Below, piece after piece: positions 1-7,713 of a stretch of DNA of 23,758 nucleotides. The notes beneath the pieces are model-generated. The model ran no database searches. It had not been told where the DNA came from and saw only the letters and a list, made by a program, of their open reading frames with translations. Position 1 is the first letter of the stretch. Each line of letters opens with the position of its first letter. The position numbers and the translations under genes were made by a program. Origin of the DNA: Gemmatimonadota bacterium (lineage in GTDB: Bacteria > Gemmatimonadota > Gemmatimonadetes > Gemmatimonadales > GWC2-71-9); the NCBI GenBank assembly GCA_029862935.1, contig JAOTWK010000014.1:1-23758 (forward strand), in the 5' to 3' direction.

Positions 1-530
1 ACATAGCCGGTCACCTCGAGGGCATCGAACGCCGACGGCACGCGCTCCACTCCGAATCGTTCGAGGTATTCGTCACCGAAGTGGGCGCTCGTGTGGAAGT
101 AGCGCGCACGCACCCAGTGGGGTCCATGATGCACCACGACCGGGAGGCCGAAATTCCAGTCGCTTGTGATGAGATCCCGTTCCCGCGTTTCGAGGTTGAA
201 CCGCCCCACCACTCCGCCCTCGACGCCCACGATGACGGCGTCCTGTGGCGTCGTGCCCGCGATGCGATACAAGGGAAGCACCGCTCCGAACGCGGCTTCA
301 CCTTCGAGGATCGTCCCAAACAGTGAGGGAGTTGTCGGTGCCACCACGAGTTTCGCGGCGGTCATGGTCTCGTTGGGTGCGGCCAACAGACGCGGCATCA
401 GGCTGCGGTCCGGAAACAGGCGGCTCGCCTGCGCCGCAGCACGCTCGGGTGACACGGCGAGGAAGCCCACTGCCACCACGGTGAAGGCGAGCGCCCGGTG
501 CAGCGTACGCACAGTCGGGACGTGTCGCAC
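1..530 (-). CDS. DUF1207 domain protein, 3' part missing (window edge)
   Basis: Partial gene reading leftward off the window; 176 residues are visible. The N-terminus has a signal peptide (hydrophobic stretch about residues 13-25, then AAAQA near 31-35), so the protein is exported. The mature part shows features I associate with the DUF1207 family: RLFPDRSLMPRLLAAP (37-52), a VGVEGGVVGRF stretch (101-111), RDLITSDWNFGLP (118-130) and YFHTSAHFGDEYLERFG (144-160). DUF1207 proteins have no established function; a beta-rich outer-membrane or periplasmic protein is plausible from the alternating pattern. The chosen GTG start at 530 shares its first base with the TAG stop of the upstream peptidase gene (TAGTG), which implies translational coupling. 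A second in-frame GTG at 512 is an alternative and would still leave a signal peptide. The family call is fairly sure; the role is unknown. Confidence 0.75.
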   Translation of the reverse strand, partial: MRHVPTVRTLHRALAFTVVAVGFLAVSPERAAAQASRLFPDRSLMPRLLAAPNETMTAAKLVVAPTTPSLFGTILEGEAAFGAVLPLYRIAGTTPQDAVIVGVEGGVVGRFNLETRERDLITSDWNFGLPVVVHHGPHWVRARYFHTSAHFGDEYLERFGVERVPSAFDALEVTGY

Positions 531-1972
531 TACGTGTACAAATCGATGATGCGTGCGATGGCGCGCTGACAGACCTCGCAGAACCGCATCATGTTTCGCG
601 AGAACATGATGCAGTCGATCTCGGGCCGATAGAGCCCTCGCGACTCGTACGACGCCCCTTCGAAGGCGCCGACGTGGCCACTGTACTCCATGGAGTTGAG
701 CATGTCTCGTTCGATCGCCTGCTGTTCCCGGAACAGCGCGTCGAACTCGGCCTCCGGCGCCTGCGTCTCGATGAGGGCAACGCGACGCTCGAGAACGGCC
801 CTCGAGTGTGCTTCGAACTGTTCCTTCGCCCAGGGTGTCGGCAGCGGGGTGTCGGCACTCACGAGATCGCGCCACTTGAGGGCGGCCGCGCTGTGCAGCG
901 AAGTGACGTTGGGTTCCCATGGCTCGATGTGCTCCATCGCTCCGGTTTCGTACGCGACCGGTGACGTGTAGTACTCGTCGGCCAATCCCGCGAAGTGGTG
1001 ACCAAACTCGTGCACGAAGAGGTAGTCCGCGAACGCCGACCCGACGGCCGCCGTCGCGTGGAAATTATAGATGCCTCCACCCCCGTACTGCTTCTCGTTC
1101 ACGAGAATGGCGACGTACTCGTACGGTGCCGCCGAGATGACGTCGCGCAGCGTGCGGTTGTCGTAGGTCAATACGTAGCGCTCGCTGTCGAAGATGCTGT
1201 ACTGCGTGGCCACAGGGTTTCGCCGATACTTCCCGGCGTGCGGGCGTGACACGCCCGATTCCGCGGCGGGCAGATCGATCGCGCGAACGTTGAAGTCCTG
1301 CCGCCGGCTCTTGAACGGCTCGTACGCGAAGAGTGCCTCGGTCAGGCGGCGCACGTCATTGTGAAAGGTGGGGAGCTCCTCCTCGGTGTAGCCTTCCCCC
1401 AGAAGCACGAGATCGACCTTCTGTTGCGGTGGGCCATGCTCGAACACCGTCCACACGCGCCCGCGCGGTGGCAGGTCGGCCGGATTGACGCTGCGGTCTG
1501 AGGGATCGATGTCGAGCGAGGCAAATTCGACGAACGCATTCTGATCGTCGCGCTTCTTGAGCACCACGCGCACCGGCGCCTTGGGCCACGGAAAGCGCAG
1601 CGACTCGTGAAATGTGCGAGAGCGCTCCCGCGCTTCGGGTGTGGTCTCCCACTCTCCATAGATCGACGCGAAGCCTCGGGAGTACATGATGCTTCCCGTC
1701 AGGGTGTCGATCACCTCGTAGACGTACTTCCCCAGATTCGTGTCGTCGAGCAGCGTGGTCGTGCTGCCGGCCCAGGGACCATCGGAGACGATGCGATCGA
1801 GGCTCACGATCTCGGTCGACGCGTTGCCCGTGTGGAAGTAATCGACCCGCATCGTCTTGTCGACGAAGAAGCGGTCGAAGCGTGGGGCGTGTTGGGCGTG
1901 GACCGGCGCGGCGACCGCGGCAATCAGCGCGGCGCACGTGGCGAGACGAGTGAGGGTTACGAAATAGTGCAT
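530..1972 (-). CDS. Secreted M64-family zinc metallopeptidase
   Basis: 480 residues with a clear Sec signal peptide (hydrophobic core about residues 9-22, cleavage near VHA-QH at 26-27). The catalytic domain contains HEFGHHFAGLADEYY at 321-335. This is the HExxH zinc motif followed by the downstream acidic ligand region typical of peptidase family M64 (the IgA-peptidase family). VDLVLLGEGYTEEEL (186-200) and the conserved cysteine-rich C-terminus (CIMFS and FCEVCQRAI) also fit M64. The N-terminal 150 residues form a separate beta-rich domain often found ahead of the peptidase. Active residues are intact, so it should be an active, probably periplasmic or secreted, endopeptidase; the substrate is unknown. 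A GGAGA ribosome-binding site lies about six bases before the ATG. The gene is followed at once by the DUF1207 gene and preceded by a methyltransferase gene 51 bases away. Confidence 0.9.
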   Translation of the reverse strand: MHYFVTLTRLATCAALIAAVAAPVHAQHAPRFDRFFVDKTMRVDYFHTGNASTEIVSLDRIVSDGPWAGSTTTLLDDTNLGKYVYEVIDTLTGSIMYSRGFASIYGEWETTPEARERSRTFHESLRFPWPKAPVRVVLKKRDDQNAFVEFASLDIDPSDRSVNPADLPPRGRVWTVFEHGPPQQKVDLVLLGEGYTEEELPTFHNDVRRLTEALFAYEPFKSRRQDFNVRAIDLPAAESGVSRPHAGKYRRNPVATQYSIFDSERYVLTYDNRTLRDVISAAPYEYVAILVNEKQYGGGGIYNFHATAAVGSAFADYLFVHEFGHHFAGLADEYYTSPVAYETGAMEHIEPWEPNVTSLHSAAALKWRDLVSADTPLPTPWAKEQFEAHSRAVLERRVALIETQAPEAEFDALFREQQAIERDMLNSMEYSGHVGAFEGASYESRGLYRPEIDCIMFSRNMMRFCEVCQRAIARIIDLYT

Positions 1973-1980
1973 GGATTCTC

Positions 1981-1997
1981 CGCCCGTCTTGCGGGCG
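1981..1997 (-). other. GC stem-loop just upstream of the M64 peptidase start
   Basis: CGCCCG (1981-1986) and CGGGCG (1992-1997) form a perfect six-base-pair all-GC stem with a five-base loop. It lies between the methyltransferase stop (2024) and the peptidase ATG (1972). On the minus strand the 3' arm runs directly into the GGAGA ribosome-binding site. No U-run follows, so it is a poor intrinsic terminator. It could modulate translation of the peptidase or protect an mRNA end. Confidence 0.35.
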
Positions 1998-2023
1998 CTC
2001 CTATTCGAGATGCGGTGACAGCC

Positions 2024-2722
2024 CTACGGCGCCTGAGCACCGTTCTTCAAGTACAACACGACAAAGGCGTCACGGGCCCAGACGACGTCCGCCGAGGCGA
2101 ATCCGGCAGCCAAGGCCATCGCGCGCATGACGTCAACGGAAAGCGGATGGTCGTCGACGCTCTCTTTTCGGAAGTTCTCTTCTACGAGCGCCGGATCGCA
2201 CCCCGATGCCAGCGCGAACGCACAACGGGCGCTCACGGCGGACTGTTGCAGCTCGGGAGCATCAAATCGGATCAGATCGCCCCACACGAAGACGCCGGAT
2301 GGACGAAGCCAAGATGACAGCTTCCGCAGCACCTGGGGCTTGGTGGCGGCCGGCACGTTGTGGAGCACGAGGTTGGAAAATGCGGCGTCGAATGCCCCGG
2401 GTGGCTCGAACTCCTGAATGGCGCGCTGCACCACAGTCACGCGCTCCGCGAAATCCGCGAGCCGATCGGTTGCGTCCTGCACCATCGCTGGGGACGCATC
2501 GAGGGCGGTGATGTGGGCCTCCGGCACGCGTGACGCGATCAGTTTCGTGACGGCGCCGCTGCCAGCTCCGATATCGAGCACACTGAGGGGAGTGTCGTGC
2601 ACGACGAGTCCCACGGCACACTCCACCATCTCGTCGTAGCGCGGCACCAACTGCCGGATCTTGACGTCGTAATCCTGTTGCAGCGCTGTGTAGTAGCCCT
2701 GTGCCGCGTCGTTCACCGTCAC
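2024..2722 (-). CDS. Class I SAM-dependent methyltransferase
   Basis: 232 residues with a Rossmann-type methyltransferase core. Motif I is VLDIGAGSGAVTK (48-60), the acidic residue closing beta-2 is in ITALDASPAMV (71-81), and the later motifs are FDAAFSNLVLHNVP and LRPSGVFVWGDL. This is the Methyltransf_25/11-like fold that transfers a methyl group from S-adenosylmethionine to a small molecule; the sequence does not show which one. The start is GTG at 2722 (MTVND), with another in-frame GTG two codons later; GAGG-type sequence lies just upstream of both. It follows the VOC gene by 28 bases on the same strand, so the two are probably co-transcribed. The C-terminal third (residues about 150-232) is variable and likely forms the substrate cap. 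Cytoplasmic. Confidence 0.85.
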   Translation of the reverse strand: MTVNDAAQGYYTALQQDYDVKIRQLVPRYDEMVECAVGLVVHDTPLSVLDIGAGSGAVTKLIASRVPEAHITALDASPAMVQDATDRLADFAERVTVVQRAIQEFEPPGAFDAAFSNLVLHNVPAATKPQVLRKLSSWLRPSGVFVWGDLIRFDAPELQQSAVSARCAFALASGCDPALVEENFRKESVDDHPLSVDVMRAMALAAGFASADVVWARDAFVVLYLKNGAQAP

Positions 2723-2750
2723 CTCACCTCGATGTCACTCGTCCACGGAC

Positions 2751-3143
2751 TCACCCAGCGAGCTCGAAGAGCGCGAGCACCGCTCCCGCTGGATCGCGGA
2801 TGACACAATAGCGTCCCATCGTACCCATCGTTCGGGCAGGGGCGACGATTTCTCCACCTGATTCCTCGCACTGACGCATGCTGCGATCGAGATCGGCCAC
2901 GATCACGTAGTTGAGCCACTGGGCTGGAAGGTCGGCGTTCCCGCCACGTGCGTGGCACACACCGGCCACAGCTGTCTGATCGTCAGGCGTCGTCATCGTG
3001 AAGTCGCTGTACGTCCCCATGTCGACCGGTGCCGGGACCCACCCCAACACCTTCGCGTAGAAATCGCGGATGCCCTCGGCGTCCGCCACCGTGAGATCGG
3101 TCCACGCGATGGTCCCCACTTCTGGCTTGGCTTCGTCATTCAT
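2751..3143 (-). CDS. VOC-family (glyoxalase/bleomycin-resistance fold) protein
   Basis: 130 residues, the usual length for a single-domain VOC protein with two beta-alpha-beta-beta-beta modules. The first module begins GTIAWTDLTVADAEGIRDFY (10-29), followed by VLGWVPAP. The second contains VADLDRSMRQCEESGGEI and ends with RYCVIRDPAGAVLALFELAG, the classic C-terminal strand of this family. Members are metal-dependent lyases, isomerases, dioxygenases or simple binding proteins; specificity cannot be read from the sequence. An AGGAG ribosome-binding site lies eight bases before the ATG. It sits 27 bases after the lipoprotein gene and 28 before the methyltransferase in one minus-strand run. No signal peptide, so cytoplasmic. 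Confidence 0.88.
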   Translation of the reverse strand: MNDEAKPEVGTIAWTDLTVADAEGIRDFYAKVLGWVPAPVDMGTYSDFTMTTPDDQTAVAGVCHARGGNADLPAQWLNYVIVADLDRSMRQCEESGGEIVAPARTMGTMGRYCVIRDPAGAVLALFELAG

Positions 3144-3170
3144 GGTGAATCGCTCCTGTGCGCCACGTCG

Positions 3171-3776
3171 CTACTGACCGGCCCCCGACTCGAGGCAATT
3201 GACCTCCAACGCGTAGCGATCCGCCGGGACGTCGGTCGGATCGGCGTCATCCCCCCCGTCCCACATTCCTTGAAACAGACAGGTGACTCCTCGCCACCTC
3301 AACGCGAAGCCGGTGCCGTCGGGACCGTCCGCGGCGTAGCCGAAATCCTCATTCCAGCCTCGGGTCGGAAGCGCTTCCCGGACGACATCGTTGGGCCGCG
3401 CGGTCGACCCATAACTGCTTGCGAGGCCGTCCAGCCGCACGCGGCACCCGGGCCCGGACCGGTCTGCCAGGTAGTCGGTGACGACCCGTTCCGACACGGT
3501 GAGTGAGTCTGCCGGCATTGCGCCCAGTATGGCGGCGACTTGTGCGCAGGCGGCGCGGACCGGCTGGGGTGCGACCGTCACTTCGTCATTCGCGACAGCC
3601 GGCTCCTCCGCCGGGAGGCCCTCGGCCTCTGACTGCTGCGGCGTGCTCCCGCCACAGCCGGTGAGGAAGGCCAGCAAGAAGAGTGCGGCCGCAGCTCGCT
3701 GCGTTGGGAAAAGGCGGATTGGCGCGAGACCTTCCGTTGCATGTCGTCGCATGGTGAACGTCTCCGGCCTAGTCAT
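3171..3776 (-). CDS. Small predicted lipoprotein of unknown function
   Basis: 201 residues. A signal peptide ends in a lipobox, FLTGC, with the lipidated cysteine at residue 41, so the protein is probably membrane-anchored on the periplasmic side. A low-complexity linker rich in Glu, Ala and Pro follows (about 43-65). The globular part (about 70-197) holds four further cysteines, at 77, 111, 166 and 194, which could form two disulfides. I recognise no family. The ATG at 3776 overlaps the TGA of the aconitase X small-subunit gene (ATGA), which supports this start. A second ATG eight codons in (MRRHA) would give a more typical signal-peptide length. Its coupling to the aconitase X genes is notable, but no functional link is evident from the protein itself. 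Confidence 0.7.
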   Translation of the reverse strand: MTRPETFTMRRHATEGLAPIRLFPTQRAAAALFLLAFLTGCGGSTPQQSEAEGLPAEEPAVANDEVTVAPQPVRAACAQVAAILGAMPADSLTVSERVVTDYLADRSGPGCRVRLDGLASSYGSTARPNDVVREALPTRGWNEDFGYAADGPDGTGFALRWRGVTCLFQGMWDGGDDADPTDVPADRYALEVNCLESGAGQ

Positions 3777-4201
3777 GGGTCCTCACGGCGAACCGTCACT
3801 GCACCGTCGCGGTCGATCGCGACGATGTCGTCCGATGCGAGCGTCGCGAAGTCGTGATTGCTGAGGGCCACGATGGGAATCGGCATCCCAAAGACCTCGT
3901 CGGCCACAATGGATGCCAACGCCACGAACGCGTCGACCCCTGTCGTGACGATCGCCGCCGGGGCCGTGCCAGCGCGGATGGCCTCGAGCAGGATGGCGGT
4001 GGTCGTGGACGAGCCGCGGGTGAGCGGAATTACCAAGATCTTGCCGACGGCACGCTTGCCGGCAAGGGGATGCCGGCGATCGATGATCTCCCCGGAGCGT
4101 GGGTCGTACCCACCCCAGAACGAGAGCGGCTCGCTTGCGGCGAGCACCGGCCCCAATGCGGTGCCCGGCACCAGCGGACGTCCGCGAAGGATCAGCGCCA
4201 C
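3773..4201 (-). CDS. Aconitase X small (swivel) subunit, DUF126 family
   Basis: 142 residues from a GTG start at 4201, matching the family's usual N-terminus (ALILRGRPLVPGTA). The sequence shows family landmarks: SEPLSFWGGYDP (23-34), IIDRRHPLAGK (39-49), RGSSTTTAILLE (62-73) and RAGTAPAAIV (76-85). The serines in RGSS belong to the active site at the interface with the large subunit. Two-gene aconitase X enzymes are dehydratases; known substrates in the superfamily are cis-3-hydroxy-L-proline in bacteria and phosphomevalonate in archaea. The GTG overlaps the last ten bases of the large-subunit gene. An upstream in-frame start at 4249 would extend the overlap to 58 bases and adds residues the family lacks. 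The downstream lipoprotein gene overlaps by ATGA. Confidence 0.88.
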   Translation of the reverse strand: MALILRGRPLVPGTALGPVLAASEPLSFWGGYDPRSGEIIDRRHPLAGKRAVGKILVIPLTRGSSTTTAILLEAIRAGTAPAAIVTTGVDAFVALASIVADEVFGMPIPIVALSNHDFATLASDDIVAIDRDGAVTVRREDP

Positions 4202-5466
4202 AGCGTTTCGTCCCGTTCGACGCGACCACGGACTGCTGACTGCACGCAATCTGCGAGCGAGCCGAAGGTCACGGACGTTCCCAACAATCCGGGAGCATAG
4301 TAGGCGTATTTGGCAGAATTGGTCATGAGCAGTCTGACGTCCGGTGGCAGCATCGGCGACGCCAGGATGCAGGTGTCCACGGTGACCGTGCCGCCGAAAC
4401 GCTCCAGGGCGTCGAGTGCACCGCTGGCCCTAGCCATCTCGGCCATCAGCCGGCTTGTCGTGACGAGAAAGCGCACGTCGGGGTGCTTCGCCCGGCCCTC
4501 GAGCAACGGGGCCAGCTGGCGGAACTCGGCCAGCGAGAAGTGCGGGCTGCCCAGGACGACCATGTCGAGGTCCGTGCTGTCCGCTGTGGTGAGTAGACGG
4601 CGCACCCGGCGGAGCCGCTCCAAGGAGATCTCGTGGGTCTCGCCCGGCGCGTGACCTTGGAACGCCTCCTCCATTGTGTGCGCCTCAGGCGTGATGCCCA
4701 CCAGGTGAATGAGTGCCACCGCACCGGACGTCGCGGCGGCCGCGCAGAGAGCCTTGAGCTGGTCTTCGGAGGGCGACACCGTGAGCCCTTCCACGACAGG
4801 GATCCGATCGCGAGCCAATTCGCCCAGCAGATGGCCAAGCACGGGGAAGAAGCTGTCATCGCGTTGCAGTCCGGAGGGAACGCCTGTGAGGCGAACCAAG
4901 AAGTCTCCGGCGCGACATTCCGTGAGGTGGAGACCATGTGCTGGCACCCGTCCGGTAATGGCGCAGCAGATGTCGAGCAGATCCGGATAGCGCTCCGTGC
5001 GCGCACCGAGTACGGAGTTGGCGAAGGCGATCGCATTGGACTCTCCCCATGCGACTTGCTGGCCGAACGTGGGACGCCATTCCGTCTGGTACGGTGCGCA
5101 CGTCCACGTCGGCTCGCACCCCATGGCGCGGTAGGCGACCATCTGCCGATGGGCCAGTCCCGCCCATTCCGCGGGCACCGCCCACTCCTGCCAATGATGC
5201 TCGTCGAGGCCGCTGACGTTGAGAGTGGCAGGCACCGCGACGCGGGCCCCCATCCCGGCCAACCGTTCGGCGAATTCGAGACCGGCCTCGCCGACGTAGA
5301 TCGTGCTGTCGATATGCGCGGCCGAGATGTCCATCAGTGTAGGCGCATCGAGGACGGTGGCCATGCGTGTTACGATGGACATGGCGAGGCGGGCGGCCGG
5401 TCCATGATCGCCGGTGAGCATGGCCCGGTCGGTGTTGGACAGCGTAAGCGAGGTGCGTGGCCGCAT
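4192..5466 (-). CDS. Aconitase X catalytic (large) subunit, DUF521/AcnX family
   Basis: 424 residues. Diagnostic stretches are LMDISAAHIDSTIYVGEAGL (44-63), ATLNVSGLD (80-88), TWTCAPYQ (120-127), VAWGESNAIAFANSVLGART (138-157) and DICCAITGRVP (165-175). They also include VDTCILASP (363-371) and TNSAKYAYYAPG (382-393). Conserved cysteines at 123, 167/168 and 366 are placed to bind the iron-sulfur cluster expected in this family. The enzyme dehydrates a hydroxy-acid-type substrate together with the swivel subunit encoded just downstream (ten-base overlap). The start at 5466 (MRPRTS) is chosen because an upstream start at 5589 would overlap the OtsA gene by 95 bases and adds unrelated Arg/Ser-rich residues. 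The gap to OtsA is then 28 bases. No hydroxyproline-pathway neighbours are visible, so the substrate is open. Confidence 0.9.
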   Translation of the reverse strand: MRPRTSLTLSNTDRAMLTGDHGPAARLAMSIVTRMATVLDAPTLMDISAAHIDSTIYVGEAGLEFAERLAGMGARVAVPATLNVSGLDEHHWQEWAVPAEWAGLAHRQMVAYRAMGCEPTWTCAPYQTEWRPTFGQQVAWGESNAIAFANSVLGARTERYPDLLDICCAITGRVPAHGLHLTECRAGDFLVRLTGVPSGLQRDDSFFPVLGHLLGELARDRIPVVEGLTVSPSEDQLKALCAAAATSGAVALIHLVGITPEAHTMEEAFQGHAPGETHEISLERLRRVRRLLTTADSTDLDMVVLGSPHFSLAEFRQLAPLLEGRAKHPDVRFLVTTSRLMAEMARASGALDALERFGGTVTVDTCILASPMLPPDVRLLMTNSAKYAYYAPGLLGTSVTFGSLADCVQSAVRGRVERDETLWR

Positions 5467-5494
5467 CAGCGAGCGGCAGTGCCCCACGAACGAG

Positions 5495-6901
5495 TCACCG
5501 TCGCTTGGCAGACGTGCGGTGTTTGGCAGCGCCCGCCAATCGCTGCACCAGCTTGTGCGCCCACGTGTGGACGTTGAGCGTCGCTTCACGTTTGCGCAGT
5601 GCCTTCATCCGGGATTGCCGTTCCGCCATGGACATGGTGAGCGCCATGTGCAGTTTCTCTGCCGTGTCTTCGAGATTATACGGGTTGACGAGCAGGGCTT
5701 CGTCCATCGTTTCGGCGGCGCCGGCCATGTGCGACAAGATGAGCACGCCAGGATCCTTGACTTGGCAGGCGACGTATTCCTTGGCCACGAGGTTCATCCC
5801 ATCGCGCAGTGGCGTGACGAGCGCCACATCCGCGTCGCGGTACAGCGCGCAAAGCCGTTCCGGGGACAACGAGCGATAGAGGTAGCGTATCGGAGTCCAA
5901 GTCTCGGAGCCGAAACGACCGTTGATCTCACCCACCAAACGGTCGATCACCCGTTTGAGATCGCGGTATTCGGAAACTTCCGACCGACTCGGTACCGCCA
6001 CTTGCACGAGCGTGACGTTGTTGCGGTGTTGGGGGTGCGTATTGAGGAGCCGCGCAAACGCCTTCAGCCGCTCAGGAATGCCCTTCGTGTAGTCGAGCCG
6101 GTCGACGCCCAGCACGATATGCTCGTGTGGCCCGAGTCCCGAATCCGGCGCTGCCTGTGCCAGCGACTCATACCGCTCGAAGTCGATCCCCAAGGGGAGT
6201 GCCATGACTCGGATCTCGCGGCCGTCCAGGTGCACGATGCCCCGCCTGTGATCCACACGGCAGTTGAGCAAGTGGCGGGCACAGTCGAGAAAATTCCGGA
6301 CATATCCGGCGACGTGGAAGCCGACCAGGTTTGCGCCGAGTACGCCGCGGAGCAGTGGGCGCGACCACGGCAAGACGCGAAACACGTCGTACGGTGGAAA
6401 CGGGATGTGCAAGAAGAACCCGATCGGCGTCTGTTTTGAGCGTCGCCGCAGGATGTTGGGCACGAGCATGAGCTGATAGTCATTGATGAGCACCAAGTCC
6501 TTGGGCTGCACCTTTGACGCCGTGACTTGGGCGAACCGCTCGTTGACGCGTCGGTAGGCTTCCCAATCGCTCGTCTCGAAGGTCGAGCGTCCGGGCAGCG
6601 TGTGAAACAGCGGCCAGAGGGTTCCGTTCGAGAACCCGTTGTAGTACCCGCGGAGGTCGGCCTTGGAAATGGAAACCGCTTCGATCTCGTACGGATCCCC
6701 CGGACCGGTGAGCTTTTCGTCAGCGGCTAGGTCACGCCCCGGCCATCCAATCCAGATCCCTCGGCGCTGCCTCAGCAACGGATCGAAGGCCGCGACCAGC
6801 CCGCCGGTGGAGCGGATACGCTCGAGTCCGCGCGCTCCTCGCCGCAGGGTGATCGGTAGCCGATTGCTGACGGCGATGAGTGCAGGTTCTCGACGTGGCA
6901 T
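5495..6901 (-). CDS. otsA: Alpha,alpha-trehalose-phosphate synthase (GT20)
   Basis: 468 residues, the normal length for a stand-alone bacterial OtsA without a fused phosphatase. It makes trehalose-6-phosphate from UDP-glucose and glucose-6-phosphate in the cytoplasm. The N-terminus VSNRLPITLRRG (11-22) and GGLVAAFDP (33-41) form the sugar-phosphate site. Residues corresponding to the known active site are present: Trp96 in FSNGTLWPLFH, Asp141 in NDYQLMLVP, His165 in GFFLHIPFP, and Arg268/Lys273 in GVDRLDYTKGIPER. The nucleotide-sugar loop DGMNLVAKEYVACQ is intact. No trehalose-6-phosphate phosphatase is visible in the window, so OtsB must lie elsewhere. Trehalose normally serves as a compatible solute. 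The gene is the likely upstream partner of the aconitase X genes (28-base gap), while 63 bases separate it from the preceding ligase-like gene. Confidence 0.93.
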   Translation of the reverse strand: MPRREPALIAVSNRLPITLRRGARGLERIRSTGGLVAAFDPLLRQRRGIWIGWPGRDLAADEKLTGPGDPYEIEAVSISKADLRGYYNGFSNGTLWPLFHTLPGRSTFETSDWEAYRRVNERFAQVTASKVQPKDLVLINDYQLMLVPNILRRRSKQTPIGFFLHIPFPPYDVFRVLPWSRPLLRGVLGANLVGFHVAGYVRNFLDCARHLLNCRVDHRRGIVHLDGREIRVMALPLGIDFERYESLAQAAPDSGLGPHEHIVLGVDRLDYTKGIPERLKAFARLLNTHPQHRNNVTLVQVAVPSRSEVSEYRDLKRVIDRLVGEINGRFGSETWTPIRYLYRSLSPERLCALYRDADVALVTPLRDGMNLVAKEYVACQVKDPGVLILSHMAGAAETMDEALLVNPYNLEDTAEKLHMALTMSMAERQSRMKALRKREATLNVHTWAHKLVQRLAGAAKHRTSAKRR

Positions 6902-6964
6902 GAGGAATCGACTGTAATCTACACGGAGTGCAGAGCCGTGTGGCGCGTGCTGCGCGCGGCGGAC

Positions 6965-7642
6965 CTACAGTGATGCCGTCGCCGGCCGGCCATTCAGCGG
7001 GATGATGTCGAGATACCGGTGCCGCTCGGCCTCGCGCGTCGTGCCGCGAACGAAGCCGACCGGCTGCGCGAAATCCGGCCCGTCGAACACGAACGTGTGA
7101 TACTCCCCGCGCTCGCCGCAGGGGTCGAGCCTCTCCACGCAGCTCAGCTCGGTGACCACATCCGCGTCGAACTCGCGTCCCAGGTATGGGACCGCCGGGT
7201 GGTCCAGATGCACGCTGATGATCAGCGCGCGATAGCCGCGCTCGACCACCTCCCAGGCGATCTCCACGGGCGGGTCACCCCACAACGGTTCGATGTGATC
7301 CAATCCGATGTCACGTACCCGTTCTTCGTACCAGCCGCGCACGTCCGCCAAATGCACGTTGCCAAAGATCACGCCATCAACGTCTCGCCGGCGCAGGTCG
7401 CGCAGCAGGTCGAGGAACGCGGTTTCGAAACGCTCGCCCGTCATCGGCGCGACGATGGGCTGGAGTCCGAGTGCGGCCGCCTGACTTTCGAGGAGCTGTC
7501 GCCGCAGGCCGTGAAACCGGACCCGTTCGCTGGGCGCGTCGTAGAGGGCGGTGAGAAAGCGGACCTCGAGACCGGTACGTCGAGCGCGATCGAGGGCGAT
7601 CGTGGCGTCCTTGCCGCCGCTTGTCATGAGCGCGTACGCCAT
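6965..7642 (-). CDS. Diphthine-ammonia-ligase-like ATP-binding protein (COG2102 type)
   Basis: 225 residues. The N-terminal PP-loop SGGKD at 8-12 binds ATP. Further family marks are FGNVHLADVRGWYEERV (93-109) and DPCGERGEYHTFVFDGP (173-189). In eukaryotes and archaea this family amidates diphthine on elongation factor 2. Bacteria lack diphthamide, so the bacterial members must use another substrate; the chemistry is probably ATP-dependent amidation or adenylation of a carboxylate. The ATG at 7642 gives the usual short lead before the PP-loop. The gene is divergent from the ABC transporter gene, so bases 7643-7713 probably hold promoters for both. I am confident of the family; the biological role is not known. 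Confidence 0.85.
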   Translation of the reverse strand: MAYALMTSGGKDATIALDRARRTGLEVRFLTALYDAPSERVRFHGLRRQLLESQAAALGLQPIVAPMTGERFETAFLDLLRDLRRRDVDGVIFGNVHLADVRGWYEERVRDIGLDHIEPLWGDPPVEIAWEVVERGYRALIISVHLDHPAVPYLGREFDADVVTELSCVERLDPCGERGEYHTFVFDGPDFAQPVGFVRGTTREAERHRYLDIIPLNGRPATASL

Positions 7643-7713
7643 TGGGCAGAATGTACGGCTGGGCCCGGGTGCCGGAAGGGTTGACGGGTGCCCGACGGCC
7701 TGCGTCTTTCCCC

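Noticed and set aside
5467..5589. Longer start of the AcnX large subunit
   Set aside because: Adds Arg/Ser-rich residues inside OtsA coding sequence; the family alignment begins near MRPRTSLTLSNTD.
5414..6439. Plus-strand open frame of 341 codons across the AcnX and OtsA genes
   Set aside because: Antisense to OtsA active-site codons, no recognisable domain and spans two real genes.
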